Shown here: positions 7,600 through 14,116 of the stretch, piece by piece | How the letters are laid out: each line of letters begins with the position of its first letter | Numbering within the stretch: position 1 is the stretch's first letter | From: JAOAFZ01 sp964407325 | Lineage (GTDB): Bacteria; Patescibacteriota; Microgenomatia; UBA1406; GWC2-37-13 | Direction of reading: 5' to 3' | Assembly: GCA_964407325.1 (NCBI GenBank) | Contig: CAYOVA010000021.1 | Coordinates: 1-24,483 of the forward strand | Length of the DNA stretch: 24,483 bases | Position numbers and translations under genes: made by a program | Notes under the pieces: model-generated | Seen by the model: only the letters and a program-made list of their open reading frames with translations | Databases searched by the model: none | What the model was told of the DNA's origin: nothing

Positions 7600-7696
7600 T
7601 TTAATACCCTCCATTATATTTTAAACTACGTGAAAACGTACCAGGGTATACAGGTTCGATTTGAACCCCGGTTAACCTCCAATTATTTTATTTCGT
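7600..7696 (+). promoter_or_regulatory. Structured 5' leader of the DEAD-box helicase gene
   Basis: Nested hairpins are readable by eye. ATACCCT (7604-7610) pairs with AGGGTAT (7643-7649), enclosing TACGT-GAAA-ACGTA (7627-7640), a perfect 5-base-pair stem with a GNRA-type loop. A second stem, GGTTC (7653-7657) with GAACC (7663-7667), follows, then the self-complementary GGTTAACC (7670-7677). No Shine-Dalgarno precedes the ATG. Long structured leaders are known for cold-induced RNA helicase genes; that this one is regulatory is inference. Confidence 0.45.
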
Positions 7697-9106
7697 ATGT
7701 ACAACAACAGTCGAGGAAGTCGATTCGATAATCGTAATCGAGGATCTTCCAGTGGTTCGCAATCTAGCAGTTCCAATGGCCGCAGTGGTGGTCAAGGTGG
7801 TTTTCAGCGCGGAGGTCGCCCAGGGGGAAGACCAGGCGGTGGCTTTAATCGCGGAGGCCGACCCGGCTCAAGACCAGGTGGTCAGGGCGGATTTGGTGGG
7901 AGACCGCAAGGTGTTCGTGGTGGCGGAGGACGCCAGGCTGTCCGCAAAATCAGCAACATTCATCCGTCAAAGTACGTTCAGCGTGCAAAAGTTGTAAATG
8001 CAACTCCGTTACCGGACATCGTTCGTCACAATTCGTTTGATGAATTTGGCCTTTTGCCGCAGCTTGCTCATAACGTAAAAAGAAAAGGGTATGTTACGCC
8101 AACTCCTATTCAGGACCAGGCTATTCCCCAGATTTTAGGTGGAAAAGACGTTCTTGGTATTGCAAATACTGGAACCGGAAAAACTGCCGCTTTCTCATTA
8201 CCGATTCTGCATTTTATTGCACAGTCTCAACGGCAGGTGAAAGCGCTTATTCTTGCTCCAACCCGCGAACTTGCAATCCAAATTGATCAGGAAATCGCGT
8301 CTTTTAGTTATGGCATGAATATCTTTAATGCTCTGCTTATTGGAGGAAATCCTATTTCCTTTCAACTGCGGGCATTACACAAAAAGCCAAATATCGTAAT
8401 TGCCACTCCAGGACGCCTGAAAGACGTTATGCAGCAAGGATACATTAACTTGCAGGAGTTCTCGATTATCGTTCTTGATGAAGTTGACCGAATGCTTGAC
8501 ATGGGATTTATCCATGACGTAAAGTTTATTCTTCAGCATCTTGCTGCAGAGCGCAAAACAATGTTCTTTTCAGCAACCATGACTCCGGATATTGAACGTC
8601 TGGTGGGAACGTTCCTGAAAGAGCACACCATAATTTCCGTTCGCAAACAGGAAACTTCAGCAAACGTAGAACAGGAAATGATCTATGTCCGCGACAAGGA
8701 TGAAAAAATTGTCCGCTTATCCGAATACCTCAAACAGCCAAGTTTCTGGAAATCTATTGTCTTTGTCCGCACCAAGCGCGAGGCAGATAGACTGTCAAAA
8801 AAGCTCTATCAAATGGGTTTTAAGGTGGATTCCATTCACGGAGACAAGCCGCAACGCAAGCGTGAACAGGCTATTCGCCTCTTTAAATCAGACAAAATCA
8901 ACGTTCTTGTCGCAACCGATGTTGCAGCACGCGGACTTGATATTTCTGATGTAAGCCACGTAATCAACTATGATGAACCTGCAACCTACGAGGACTATGT
9001 TCATCGTATTGGAAGAACAGGACGTGCCAATAAAGTAGGAACTGCTATCACCTTCGTGGTAAAGGATGGAAACATTCATGCACAACGCGAACATGCTTCT
9101 AACTGA
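7697..9106 (+). CDS. DEAD-box ATP-dependent RNA helicase with Gly/Arg-rich N-terminus
   Basis: A 469-residue helicase that unwinds or remodels RNA using ATP, expected in ribosome assembly, mRNA decay or cold adaptation. Residues 1-80 are low-complexity Gly/Arg/Ser/Gln (RGG-type RNA-binding tail). The core then shows the Q motif (131-145, 'PTPIQDQAIP'), Walker A 'ANTGTGKT' (156-163), 'APTRELA' (187-193), 'TPGR' (237-240), motif II as Asp-Glu-Val-Asp (261-264) instead of DEAD, 'SAT' (292-294), 'IVFVRTK', 'ATDVAARGLDI' and 'HRIGRTGR'. All motifs are present, so it should be active. The usual C-terminal extension is absent; the basic tail is at the N-terminus instead. It is preceded by a long structured leader. 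Family CsdA/RhlE-like; the exact orthologue is not decidable. Confidence 0.96.
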   Translation: MYNNSRGSRFDNRNRGSSSGSQSSSSNGRSGGQGGFQRGGRPGGRPGGGFNRGGRPGSRPGGQGGFGGRPQGVRGGGGRQAVRKISNIHPSKYVQRAKVVNATPLPDIVRHNSFDEFGLLPQLAHNVKRKGYVTPTPIQDQAIPQILGGKDVLGIANTGTGKTAAFSLPILHFIAQSQRQVKALILAPTRELAIQIDQEIASFSYGMNIFNALLIGGNPISFQLRALHKKPNIVIATPGRLKDVMQQGYINLQEFSIIVLDEVDRMLDMGFIHDVKFILQHLAAERKTMFFSATMTPDIERLVGTFLKEHTIISVRKQETSANVEQEMIYVRDKDEKIVRLSEYLKQPSFWKSIVFVRTKREADRLSKKLYQMGFKVDSIHGDKPQRKREQAIRLFKSDKINVLVATDVAARGLDISDVSHVINYDEPATYEDYVHRIGRTGRANKVGTAITFVVKDGNIHAQREHASN

Positions 9107-9123
9107 TCCGTTACAAAAGTGGA

Positions 9124-9129
9124 TACAAT
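9124..9129 (+). promoter_or_regulatory. -10 box TACAAT, 6 bases before the ATG at 9136
   Basis: TACAAT, then AAAAGT, then ATG; no Shine-Dalgarno. It lies only 17 bases after the helicase stop, so the next gene can be transcribed independently of the helicase. Confidence 0.55.
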
Positions 9130-9135
9130 AAAAGT

Positions 9136-9351
9136 ATGGCAAAATTATATTTGTTCTGGGATATCTTCCAGAAAATGTCCAAGCGCCATCCGATTTTTAC
9201 AATTGTAACAATCTTGTGGATTTTATCTCCCTTTGATGATTTATTCCTGCCGGTAATCGATGAAGTTATTCTTGTGCTTATATGGGCATGGCAGGCCTGG
9301 AAAGATCACAGCAAATCAAACGCAAAAAAAACTCAAGGCCGAATAAGCTAG
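9136..9351 (+). CDS. Short DUF1232/YkvA-like membrane protein
   Basis: A protein of 71 residues, one or two membrane helices. The core 'TILWILSPFDDLFLPVIDEVILVL' region matches the pattern of the DUF1232 (YkvA) family, in which a helix ending Leu-Ser-Pro-x-Asp is followed by a Leu-Pro turn, an acidic pair and a second hydrophobic helix. It has a basic N-terminal flank and a Lys/Ser-rich tail. YkvA-type proteins are small membrane proteins without an established biochemical role. It has its own leaderless-type promoter just after the helicase gene. The family assignment rests on a short motif. Confidence 0.6.
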   Translation: MAKLYLFWDIFQKMSKRHPIFTIVTILWILSPFDDLFLPVIDEVILVLIWAWQAWKDHSKSNAKKTQGRIS

Positions 9352-9563
9352 ACACATGCTTTTACTACTTGCGGGATAAAAATAATAGCGGGAATAAAAG
9401 GAGTTTAACCCTCCCGAAATGGTTTCACTCTAAGCACCCATACATTACTGATTCATAACTCTTATAGTTCTCTAACAAAACTGAACTATTCTAAAAAGAC
9501 AATAGAGAGCTATGAAGAACGTTTTGAATACCCGTTTACAGAGTAAGGGTATATTTATAAGTT
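9352..9563. other. Gap of about 210 bases with inverted repeats and no gene
   Basis: No credible reading frame or tRNA. Visible structure: an imperfect direct repeat GCGGGA(A)TAAAA (9371 and 9388), CGGGA/TCCCG (9389-9393 with 9412-9416), and an arm ATAGTTCTCTA (9464-9474) that can pair either with GAACTAT (9483-9489) or with TAGAGAGCTAT (9503-9513). ATACCC (9528-9533) and GGGTAT (9547-9552) form another inverted repeat just before the next gene. These could be protein sites or RNA structure. Confidence 0.4.
9556..9561 (+). promoter_or_regulatory. Candidate -10 TATAAG before the small secreted protein
   Basis: TATAAG matches five of six positions and lies 15 bases before the ATG at 9577; TTTACA (9535-9540) upstream is a possible -35 at a short 15-base spacing. 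An alternative -10 is TATATT at 9550-9555. Confidence 0.35.
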
Positions 9564-9576
9564 TTTGTTTACTTGT

Positions 9577-9780
9577 ATGAACATCCAAGAAATCCAACTG
9601 CTTCGCCTAGTGAAGTACCAAGTCATAATCGGACTTGTCATGCTAATCGGTTTCTTTGGAATAACGGCTGTATTTGGTCAATCCAATACACCTGCACCTA
9701 CAAGTGGTAGTACCATGACTGCCACTCCAACAGTTGTAATTCCAAATCAGGCACCGTCCACCGGACACGCAGCAGAATAA
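9577..9780 (+). CDS. Small exported Pro/Thr-rich protein, possible sortase partner
   Basis: A protein of 67 residues from the ATG at 9577 (a TTG at 9565 is less likely). The N-terminal third is basic then hydrophobic (about residues 16-34, ending 'GITAVFGQ'), which could be a signal peptide cleaved after Ala/Gly or an anchor. The remaining 32 residues are a low-complexity Thr/Pro/Ser/Ala tail ending 'NQAPSTGHAAE'. 'APSTG' recalls the sortase signals LPxTG/LAxTG, but the hydrophobic segment and basic tail that normally follow are absent, so it is not a standard substrate. It sits 48 bases before a sortase gene with a terminator between them, the layout seen where an abundant substrate precedes a less abundant enzyme. 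Function is inference. Confidence 0.6.
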   Translation: MNIQEIQLLRLVKYQVIIGLVMLIGFFGITAVFGQSNTPAPTSGSTMTATPTVVIPNQAPSTGHAAE

Positions 9781-9791
9781 ATACCAATTTT

Positions 9792-9823
9792 ATAAGGGGT
9801 GCTTTCAGGCACCCCTTATTTTT
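9792..9823 (+). terminator. Rho-independent terminator between the small exported protein and the sortase
   Basis: An 11-base-pair stem (ATAAGGGGTGC, 9792-9802, with 9809-9819), a 6-base loop and a T tract (9819-9823). It ends six bases before the sortase ATG, and no -10 box or Shine-Dalgarno is visible for the sortase, so sortase expression may depend on read-through. Confidence 0.85.
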
Positions 9824-9828
9824 AGATT

Positions 9829-10500
9829 ATGAAGTACTTTGTTATCGCATTTGTTACATTATTTTTCGTTTCGTATGGCTATATAGTAAGCCAGCGTGGT
9901 GAAACTCTGCCTATTCGCGGAGCGGTCGTAACCCAAGTTCCTCAGCAAAATTACCCTCCTGATAACGTCGTCACTCCTTCATCAAAACCAGTTGAGCTTC
10001 CTTATCCCGTTCGCCTTTCAATCGAAACTATCAATGTAAATGCTGACATAGAACAGGTTGGTTTAGATAAAGAAAAGAAAATGGACGTACCAAAAGATTT
10101 TGATAATGTAGGCTGGTACAAACTGGGATATTTCCCCGGTGAACGGGGAAGTGTAGTAATGGCGGGACATGTGGACACGGAAACGGGTAAACCTGCAGTA
10201 TTTGCCGATATAGGTAAGCTGGAGGATGGGGATAAAATTACCATTACTGACAGTATTGGGAAAAAGTACACTTATGTGGTTGTCGATAAGCAGTTATTTG
10301 ACTACGATAAAGTTCCTCTGTTCCGGGTATTTGGGGCAAATGATTATGAACGGCTCAATCTGATTACCTGTGCCGGAACCTTCGACAGCAATAATGAAAA
10401 TTACTCTGATAGACTTGTTGTGTACGCAATCCGGGAAGAAGAACTCCCAGAGTACCGGAGTCAAAGTTTCATCTATAATGAGGCGTCCCGGCGCTCATAA
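9829..10500 (+). CDS. Class F-like sortase (transpeptidase)
   Basis: A membrane-anchored cysteine transpeptidase of 223 residues, cutting a sorting signal and joining the substrate to an amine on the cell surface. Residues 3-18 form the N-terminal anchor, followed by a Pro-rich stalk (about 30-60) and the sortase barrel. The catalytic triad is visible: His114 in 'VVMAGHVD', Cys181 in 'LITCAG' and Arg195 in 'NYSDRLVVYA'. The block 'VGWYKLGYFPGERGSVVMAGHVD' region and 'GKPAVFADIGKLEDGDKITI' are typical of class E/F enzymes from Actinobacteria, Chloroflexi and CPR bacteria. The gene begins directly after a terminator, following the tiny Pro/Thr-rich protein that may be its partner. Class call about 70% sure; sortase call firm. 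Confidence 0.92.
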   Translation: MKYFVIAFVTLFFVSYGYIVSQRGETLPIRGAVVTQVPQQNYPPDNVVTPSSKPVELPYPVRLSIETINVNADIEQVGLDKEKKMDVPKDFDNVGWYKLGYFPGERGSVVMAGHVDTETGKPAVFADIGKLEDGDKITITDSIGKKYTYVVVDKQLFDYDKVPLFRVFGANDYERLNLITCAGTFDSNNENYSDRLVVYAIREEELPEYRSQSFIYNEASRRS

Positions 10501-10552
10501 CATTGAATTTGTTACAAAATAAAACCATGTAAGAGAAATGTAATAAAAAGCC

Positions 10553-10573
10553 TTCTAATGCTCCGAATTAGAA
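10553..10573. promoter_or_regulatory. Inverted repeat TTCTAAT-N7-ATTAGAA before the OmpR-type regulator
   Basis: Perfect 7-base arms (10553-10559 and 10567-10573) end 9 bases before the TATAAT at 10583, covering the -35 region. An operator, perhaps for autoregulation, is a reasonable reading. Confidence 0.4.
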
Positions 10574-10582
10574 AGAGATATG

Positions 10583-10588
10583 TATAAT
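10583..10588 (+). promoter_or_regulatory. -10 box TATAAT, 6 bases before the ATG at 10595
   Basis: Perfect TATAAT, then AATTGT, then ATG. It lies inside the longer reading frame that opens at 10580, which argues for the 10595 start. Confidence 0.65.
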
Positions 10589-10594
10589 AATTGT

Positions 10595-11266
10595 ATGAGC
10601 GCAAACATTTTAATCGTCGAAGACGACAAACCCTTACAAAAATATCTAAAAGAATTATTGCTGGATAACGGTTATTCTGTTTCCCTCGCGTCCGATGGTG
10701 TTGAAGCTATCGAACATTTGGAAAAAGTAGAACCTGATCTGGTAGTGCTTGATCTTGGGCTTCCCAAGATGAGTGGAGAATCCGTCTGCCGCGAGATTCG
10801 CGAACGATTCCCGCATATTAGAATTATTATCCTTACCGCAAAAGACAGTGCCTCCGACATTGTTCAGGGCCTGCAGCTTGGAGCAGATGACTACATGACA
10901 AAGCCGTTTGTGGCAGACGTTTTTCTTGCCCGCATCGAAGCACGCCTCCGTCGCATGCAAGGAGCTGACTCAAAACTCGAAGTTGGCGATCTGGTAATGG
11001 ACACCGTCTCCCATACGATAAAGCGCGGTGATAAGGGAATTACCCTTACCCCCCAGGAGTACAAGCTGCTCCATTACATGATGATGAATAAAGGCCGTGT
11101 ACTTACCCGCGATATGATCCTCAACCGAATCTGGCTCTTTTCACCTGATATCGAAACCCGCGTAGTCGACGTGTATGTCGGCTATGTCCGTAAAAAAATC
11201 GACAGCGGCTTTGAAAAGAAACTTATTCACTCGGTACGTGGATTCGGGTACGTGATAAAGGAGTAG
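10595..11266 (+). CDS. OmpR/PhoB-family DNA-binding response regulator
   Basis: A 223-residue transcription factor. The receiver domain (1-118) has Asp10-Asp11, phospho-acceptor Asp53 ('LVVLDLGLP'), Thr81 and Lys103 ('MTKPF'). The C-terminal winged helix-turn-helix (about 125-223) shows 'LTPQEYKLLHYMM' and the recognition-wing signature 'VVDVYVGYVRKKID' plus 'IHSVRGFGYVIKE'. The start was moved from the ATG at 10580 to 10595 because the receiver begins at 'MSANILIVED' and a TATAAT lies between the two. The gene converges on the P-loop/kinase operon with only 2 bases between the stops; the GAF kinase at 12632-13810 is the nearest candidate partner. An inverted repeat upstream may be its own site. 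Confidence 0.95.
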   Translation: MSANILIVEDDKPLQKYLKELLLDNGYSVSLASDGVEAIEHLEKVEPDLVVLDLGLPKMSGESVCREIRERFPHIRIIILTAKDSASDIVQGLQLGADDYMTKPFVADVFLARIEARLRRMQGADSKLEVGDLVMDTVSHTIKRGDKGITLTPQEYKLLHYMMMNKGRVLTRDMILNRIWLFSPDIETRVVDVYVGYVRKKIDSGFEKKLIHSVRGFGYVIKE

Positions 11267-11268
11267 GG

Positions 11269-12654
11269 TTAAATGCCGAATGCAGCAAGCTGTGGTACTC
11301 TTTCCGCGTACACACCAGCCATTTGCAGCTCTTCCGTGGGACGGTTGATAGCAACAGATGAGTATTGTAACCCGTTGTGAACCTGACAATTTACCATAAT
11401 TGGTATATTCGATGTATCTTTCGCTCCCACTACTCGCTGAAACATATCCGGTAACAGCATTCCCATTTCCATTTGCTGCCGTGCAGCAAGGTTAGAATGT
11501 ATTGCTTCTATTTGCATTCGCAATCCTTCAGGATCATCATCCATTCCCATTGCTATTGACTGCATCATATGTCCTATTATTTTATCTCTGTCGAATGTCT
11601 GGATTTCCTGTCGTGAAGCAGCTTCTTCAATATACAACTGTTCGACAAGCCTTCTCTCGTCCTCAGTTCGCGCAATAATGTTGTCACGATTTAATGGATC
11701 TACGGTATGAGCATGAGCTCTGTCTTCAGGCCTTTGACTTTGATTGTGCATTAGGACATGAGGGAGTGCAACTACACCAAATGGTACAACAATGTAATTT
11801 AAATCTTCAAAAGAACCTTGATGATTTATGAAGTCACGCAAAACACCTGTTGCACGATCAAATCCCTCCGGACCCTCTCCAGTATATCCCGGATGGTCGA
11901 GACGAACAATGTCGGCAACCTTGTGAGGATTGTATAGTTCGGGATACTTGTCCTCGTTGTAGTAGTATCTCCCGGCAAGTTCTTCAAGCGTTACCCGCCA
12001 TAATTGGGACGCAGCTTCAAGCTCAGCTCTTTTCCATTCACCAAGATTGATATTTCCGATTCCAAGCATATTCCTCTGCCATTCCTGTAATGAATTATCA
12101 TCATGATAATTCACCCATTCAGGCACTCGTGCTGGCACCCAATGACCATTCACTTCCAGGTATTTTCCGTTTAGCAAGGGGAAGTTACCACCCCAGTCAA
12201 CAGTTCTTGTGACAAGCTCACTTTTTTTTGATTTAAGATTCTTTGAACCCATAAAAGTGTGCTGGTCTTCTACATCTTTTCCCACCACCATTTGTTCAAC
12301 CATATCGCCCAGTATCGTGCTTTTCCCGCTCCCCGGTCCACCAATTCCTAGAAGAAAAATAACAGGTTCCCGTTCTCTTTTTCTTCGTCTCACCAGTACT
12401 CTGTTTAACACGTCAGCTTTCAGCGACTCAAGCCACATGTTTTTATCTCCATTGTAAAACCCAGGAGCATTAAAAAAACGAACTGAGTTAAGAACTTTCG
12501 GCTCACGTTGACGCAATTCAAGAAGGTACTGCATTTCCAGCGCAAGCATCTCACGTTGCACAGGCATTTGATACAAGCCCTGATTTAAATTAAGGGCATA
12601 TTCTATTGGACCAGGGGGAAGTCTTGGGACACTATCTTCGTTTCTGTGGCTCAT
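11269..12654 (-). CDS. P-loop NTPase of unknown family, downstream of a histidine kinase
   Basis: A 461-residue soluble protein I do not recognise. Walker A is clear: 'GIGGPGSGKST' at 103-113 after the beta-strand 'PVIFLLG', as in zeta-toxin-like or uridine-kinase-like nucleotide kinases. Around it are an N-terminal helical region rich in Glu/Arg (30-95), a Trp-rich middle ('EWVNYHDD', 'LQEWQRN', 'LGEWKRAELEAASQLW', about 175-225), a possible second strand 'LNYIVVPFGVVALPHVL', and a long helical, Met/Gln-rich C-terminal region. No membrane segment. It is a complete frame that overlaps the kinase gene by 23 bases, so the two are co-translated; AGGA just before the ATG is a weak ribosome site. 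A kinase, a toxin-like phosphotransferase or a signalling ATPase are all possible. Confidence 0.8.
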   Translation of the reverse strand: MSHRNEDSVPRLPPGPIEYALNLNQGLYQMPVQREMLALEMQYLLELRQREPKVLNSVRFFNAPGFYNGDKNMWLESLKADVLNRVLVRRRKREREPVIFLLGIGGPGSGKSTILGDMVEQMVVGKDVEDQHTFMGSKNLKSKKSELVTRTVDWGGNFPLLNGKYLEVNGHWVPARVPEWVNYHDDNSLQEWQRNMLGIGNINLGEWKRAELEAASQLWRVTLEELAGRYYYNEDKYPELYNPHKVADIVRLDHPGYTGEGPEGFDRATGVLRDFINHQGSFEDLNYIVVPFGVVALPHVLMHNQSQRPEDRAHAHTVDPLNRDNIIARTEDERRLVEQLYIEEAASRQEIQTFDRDKIIGHMMQSIAMGMDDDPEGLRMQIEAIHSNLAARQQMEMGMLLPDMFQRVVGAKDTSNIPIMVNCQVHNGLQYSSVAINRPTEELQMAGVYAERVPQLAAFGI

Positions 12655-13810
12655 TTTCCTGTCGTGGAAGTAAAATGCTAAACGTAGTTCCTTTGTCTAG
12701 CTGCGAAGTCACTTTTAACTTACCTTTGTGGGCATCGATAATATTTTTTGAAATAAAGAGTCCCAAGCCCATTCCCTGTTTTTCATCCGAATTTACACCT
12801 TTATAAAAACCAAGAAAGATTTTTTCCAGATCATCTTTTGCAATTCCCCGTCCAAAATCCTGAATTTGGGTAACTAGCCATTTCCCCGTTACTTTCAAGG
12901 TAATCGCAACCGGTTGATCGGGAGGAGAAAATTTACCCGCATTTTCCAGGATATTGGTAAAAACTTGAAGCAGCTTGTCAAAGTCTCCGATTATTGCATC
13001 CTCGTTCACATACGTCCCATGAACTTCAATCCGGTAGTTTGGAAAGCTGAACCGGAATCTCGTAACCGCTGTAGAGATAACTTCACTTAGTTTACAATCC
13101 TCAAATGTATAATCTATTTTTCCGCTCTTAATCCGGCTTATTTGCAAAAGCTCGTTGGTCATCTCGATAAGGCGTGAGACTTCGCTCGTTAATTCCGTCG
13201 CCCATTCAACCAACACACCGCTCTCTTCTTTTTTCAGTTTCCCTTTTAATAGCTGAGAATAGCCGTTAATCGTCGTTAAAGGGGTGCGAAATTCATGTGC
13301 GGTGAGGGAGATAAACAGGTCTCGCAGTTCAATAGACTTCTGCTGATCGGCATATAAATTTGCCTGTTTTAAAGCAAGGGTAGCTAATGCCCCATACAGG
13401 CGAAGCAGATTCATTTTCTGCTCTGAGAAAGACGATTTATTAGAATCAAAAGAGATTACTCCAATGCACCTTTGTTTATAACAAAGAGGGACAAGAACCA
13501 CAGATTTTACTTCAAACACCTTTATCTTAGTATGAACAGGAGTCACGTGATCGACCGGTACAACCAACACTTTGCGTGATTTGTATGCTTTATAGGTAAA
13601 CCCTTTCTTACGGATGGTAACTTGCAATTCCTCCGGAAGAGTAGTGTAAACTCGGTTTAATTTGCGCCATTCACTTAAATATATAGATCCGTACTTGGCA
13701 TCTACAATCTTTACTCCTTCATCCACGATTACCTTCTGGAGATCTCCTATCTCCATCGTTTCCAAAAACTTTACCGCGATCCTATTTAACTGAGCTAAAA
13801 CTGTTGACAT
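12632..13810 (-). CDS. Cytoplasmic GAF-domain histidine kinase
   Basis: A 392-residue kinase without membrane segments. An N-terminal GAF domain (about 8-150) is followed by the dimerisation domain with phospho-acceptor His172 in 'SLTAHEFRTPLTT' and a complete ATPase: N box around Asn290 ('NILENAGKFS'), G1 'DFGRGI' (318-323), G2 'GMGLGL' (346-351). It senses a cytoplasmic signal through the GAF domain and passes phosphate to a receiver, possibly the OmpR-type regulator encoded convergently beyond the next gene. It is first in an operon with the P-loop NTPase. TGTAAT ends 5 bases before the ATG, predicting a leaderless start. Confidence 0.94.
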   Translation of the reverse strand: MSTVLAQLNRIAVKFLETMEIGDLQKVIVDEGVKIVDAKYGSIYLSEWRKLNRVYTTLPEELQVTIRKKGFTYKAYKSRKVLVVPVDHVTPVHTKIKVFEVKSVVLVPLCYKQRCIGVISFDSNKSSFSEQKMNLLRLYGALATLALKQANLYADQQKSIELRDLFISLTAHEFRTPLTTINGYSQLLKGKLKKEESGVLVEWATELTSEVSRLIEMTNELLQISRIKSGKIDYTFEDCKLSEVISTAVTRFRFSFPNYRIEVHGTYVNEDAIIGDFDKLLQVFTNILENAGKFSPPDQPVAITLKVTGKWLVTQIQDFGRGIAKDDLEKIFLGFYKGVNSDEKQGMGLGLFISKNIIDAHKGKLKVTSQLDKGTTFSILLPRQENEPQKRR

Positions 13811-13815
13811 AGGTA

Positions 13816-13821
13816 ATTACA
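13816..13821 (-). promoter_or_regulatory. -10 box TGTAAT, 5 bases before the kinase ATG at 13810
   Basis: Minus-strand TGTAAT matches five of six positions, followed by TACCT and ATG. The normally strict second-position A is G, so confidence is moderate. Confidence 0.35.
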
Positions 13822-13879
13822 AAAAAACCAGTACTATTGCTATTGGAGAGCTTAATACTAACATATTGTGCCCGATTTG

Positions 13880-14116
13880 TCATCTGTAAAGCGCGTCCGG
13901 GCGTGATAAAAACTCTTTTTTAGTTTCGATCTCCCCTTTTGGGTTGCTGGGCAAAGCAGCCTTCGTGAGATAGAAGGTAAAGAAGTTCTTTTGGTGAGAG
14001 ATCCTGGCAAGATGTGTGCTGGTGATTTCCTTTATGTCTCCCTTCGGATGCTGCTTTGCCACATGTGTGACAAGAACGTGTATCTTGTCCAACTTATTAA
14101 CGATTATTTTCTTCAT
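13880..14116 (-). CDS. Small basic protein overlapping the ferritin-like gene
   Basis: A protein of 78 residues, family not recognised. It begins 'MKKIIVNKLDKIHVLVTHVA' and is Lys/His-rich with a short aromatic stretch ('NFFTFYLTKA') and no signal peptide or membrane helix. A good Shine-Dalgarno AGGAGAA lies 5 bases before the ATG, and the start overlaps the end of the ferritin-like gene by 20 bases, so it is a coupled second gene of that operon. The coupling and ribosome site are the main evidence that it is real. A role connected with the ferritin-like partner is only an inference. Confidence 0.65.
   Translation of the reverse strand: MKKIIVNKLDKIHVLVTHVAKQHPKGDIKEITSTHLARISHQKNFFTFYLTKAALPSNPKGEIETKKEFLSRPDALYR

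Noticed and set aside
7651..7672. GGTTCGATT, like a tRNA T-loop, in the helicase leader
   Set aside because: The 7-base loop is not flanked by complementary 5-base arms, and no acceptor, D or anticodon arm is present.
9389..9416. CGGGA/TCCCG hairpin as a terminator of the YkvA-like gene
   Set aside because: The stem is only 5 bases with a long loop and no T tract on the plus strand; on the minus strand nothing upstream would need it.
10548..10573. TTCTAAT/ATTAGAA hairpin as a minus-strand terminator
   Set aside because: A T-rich stretch follows on the minus strand, but no minus-strand gene enters from the right here, so an operator is more likely.
13811..13879. Terminator after the small basic gene (13880)
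   Set aside because: A run of seven T on the minus strand is present, but the hairpin before it is imperfect and bulged, and the run also lies in the kinase promoter region.
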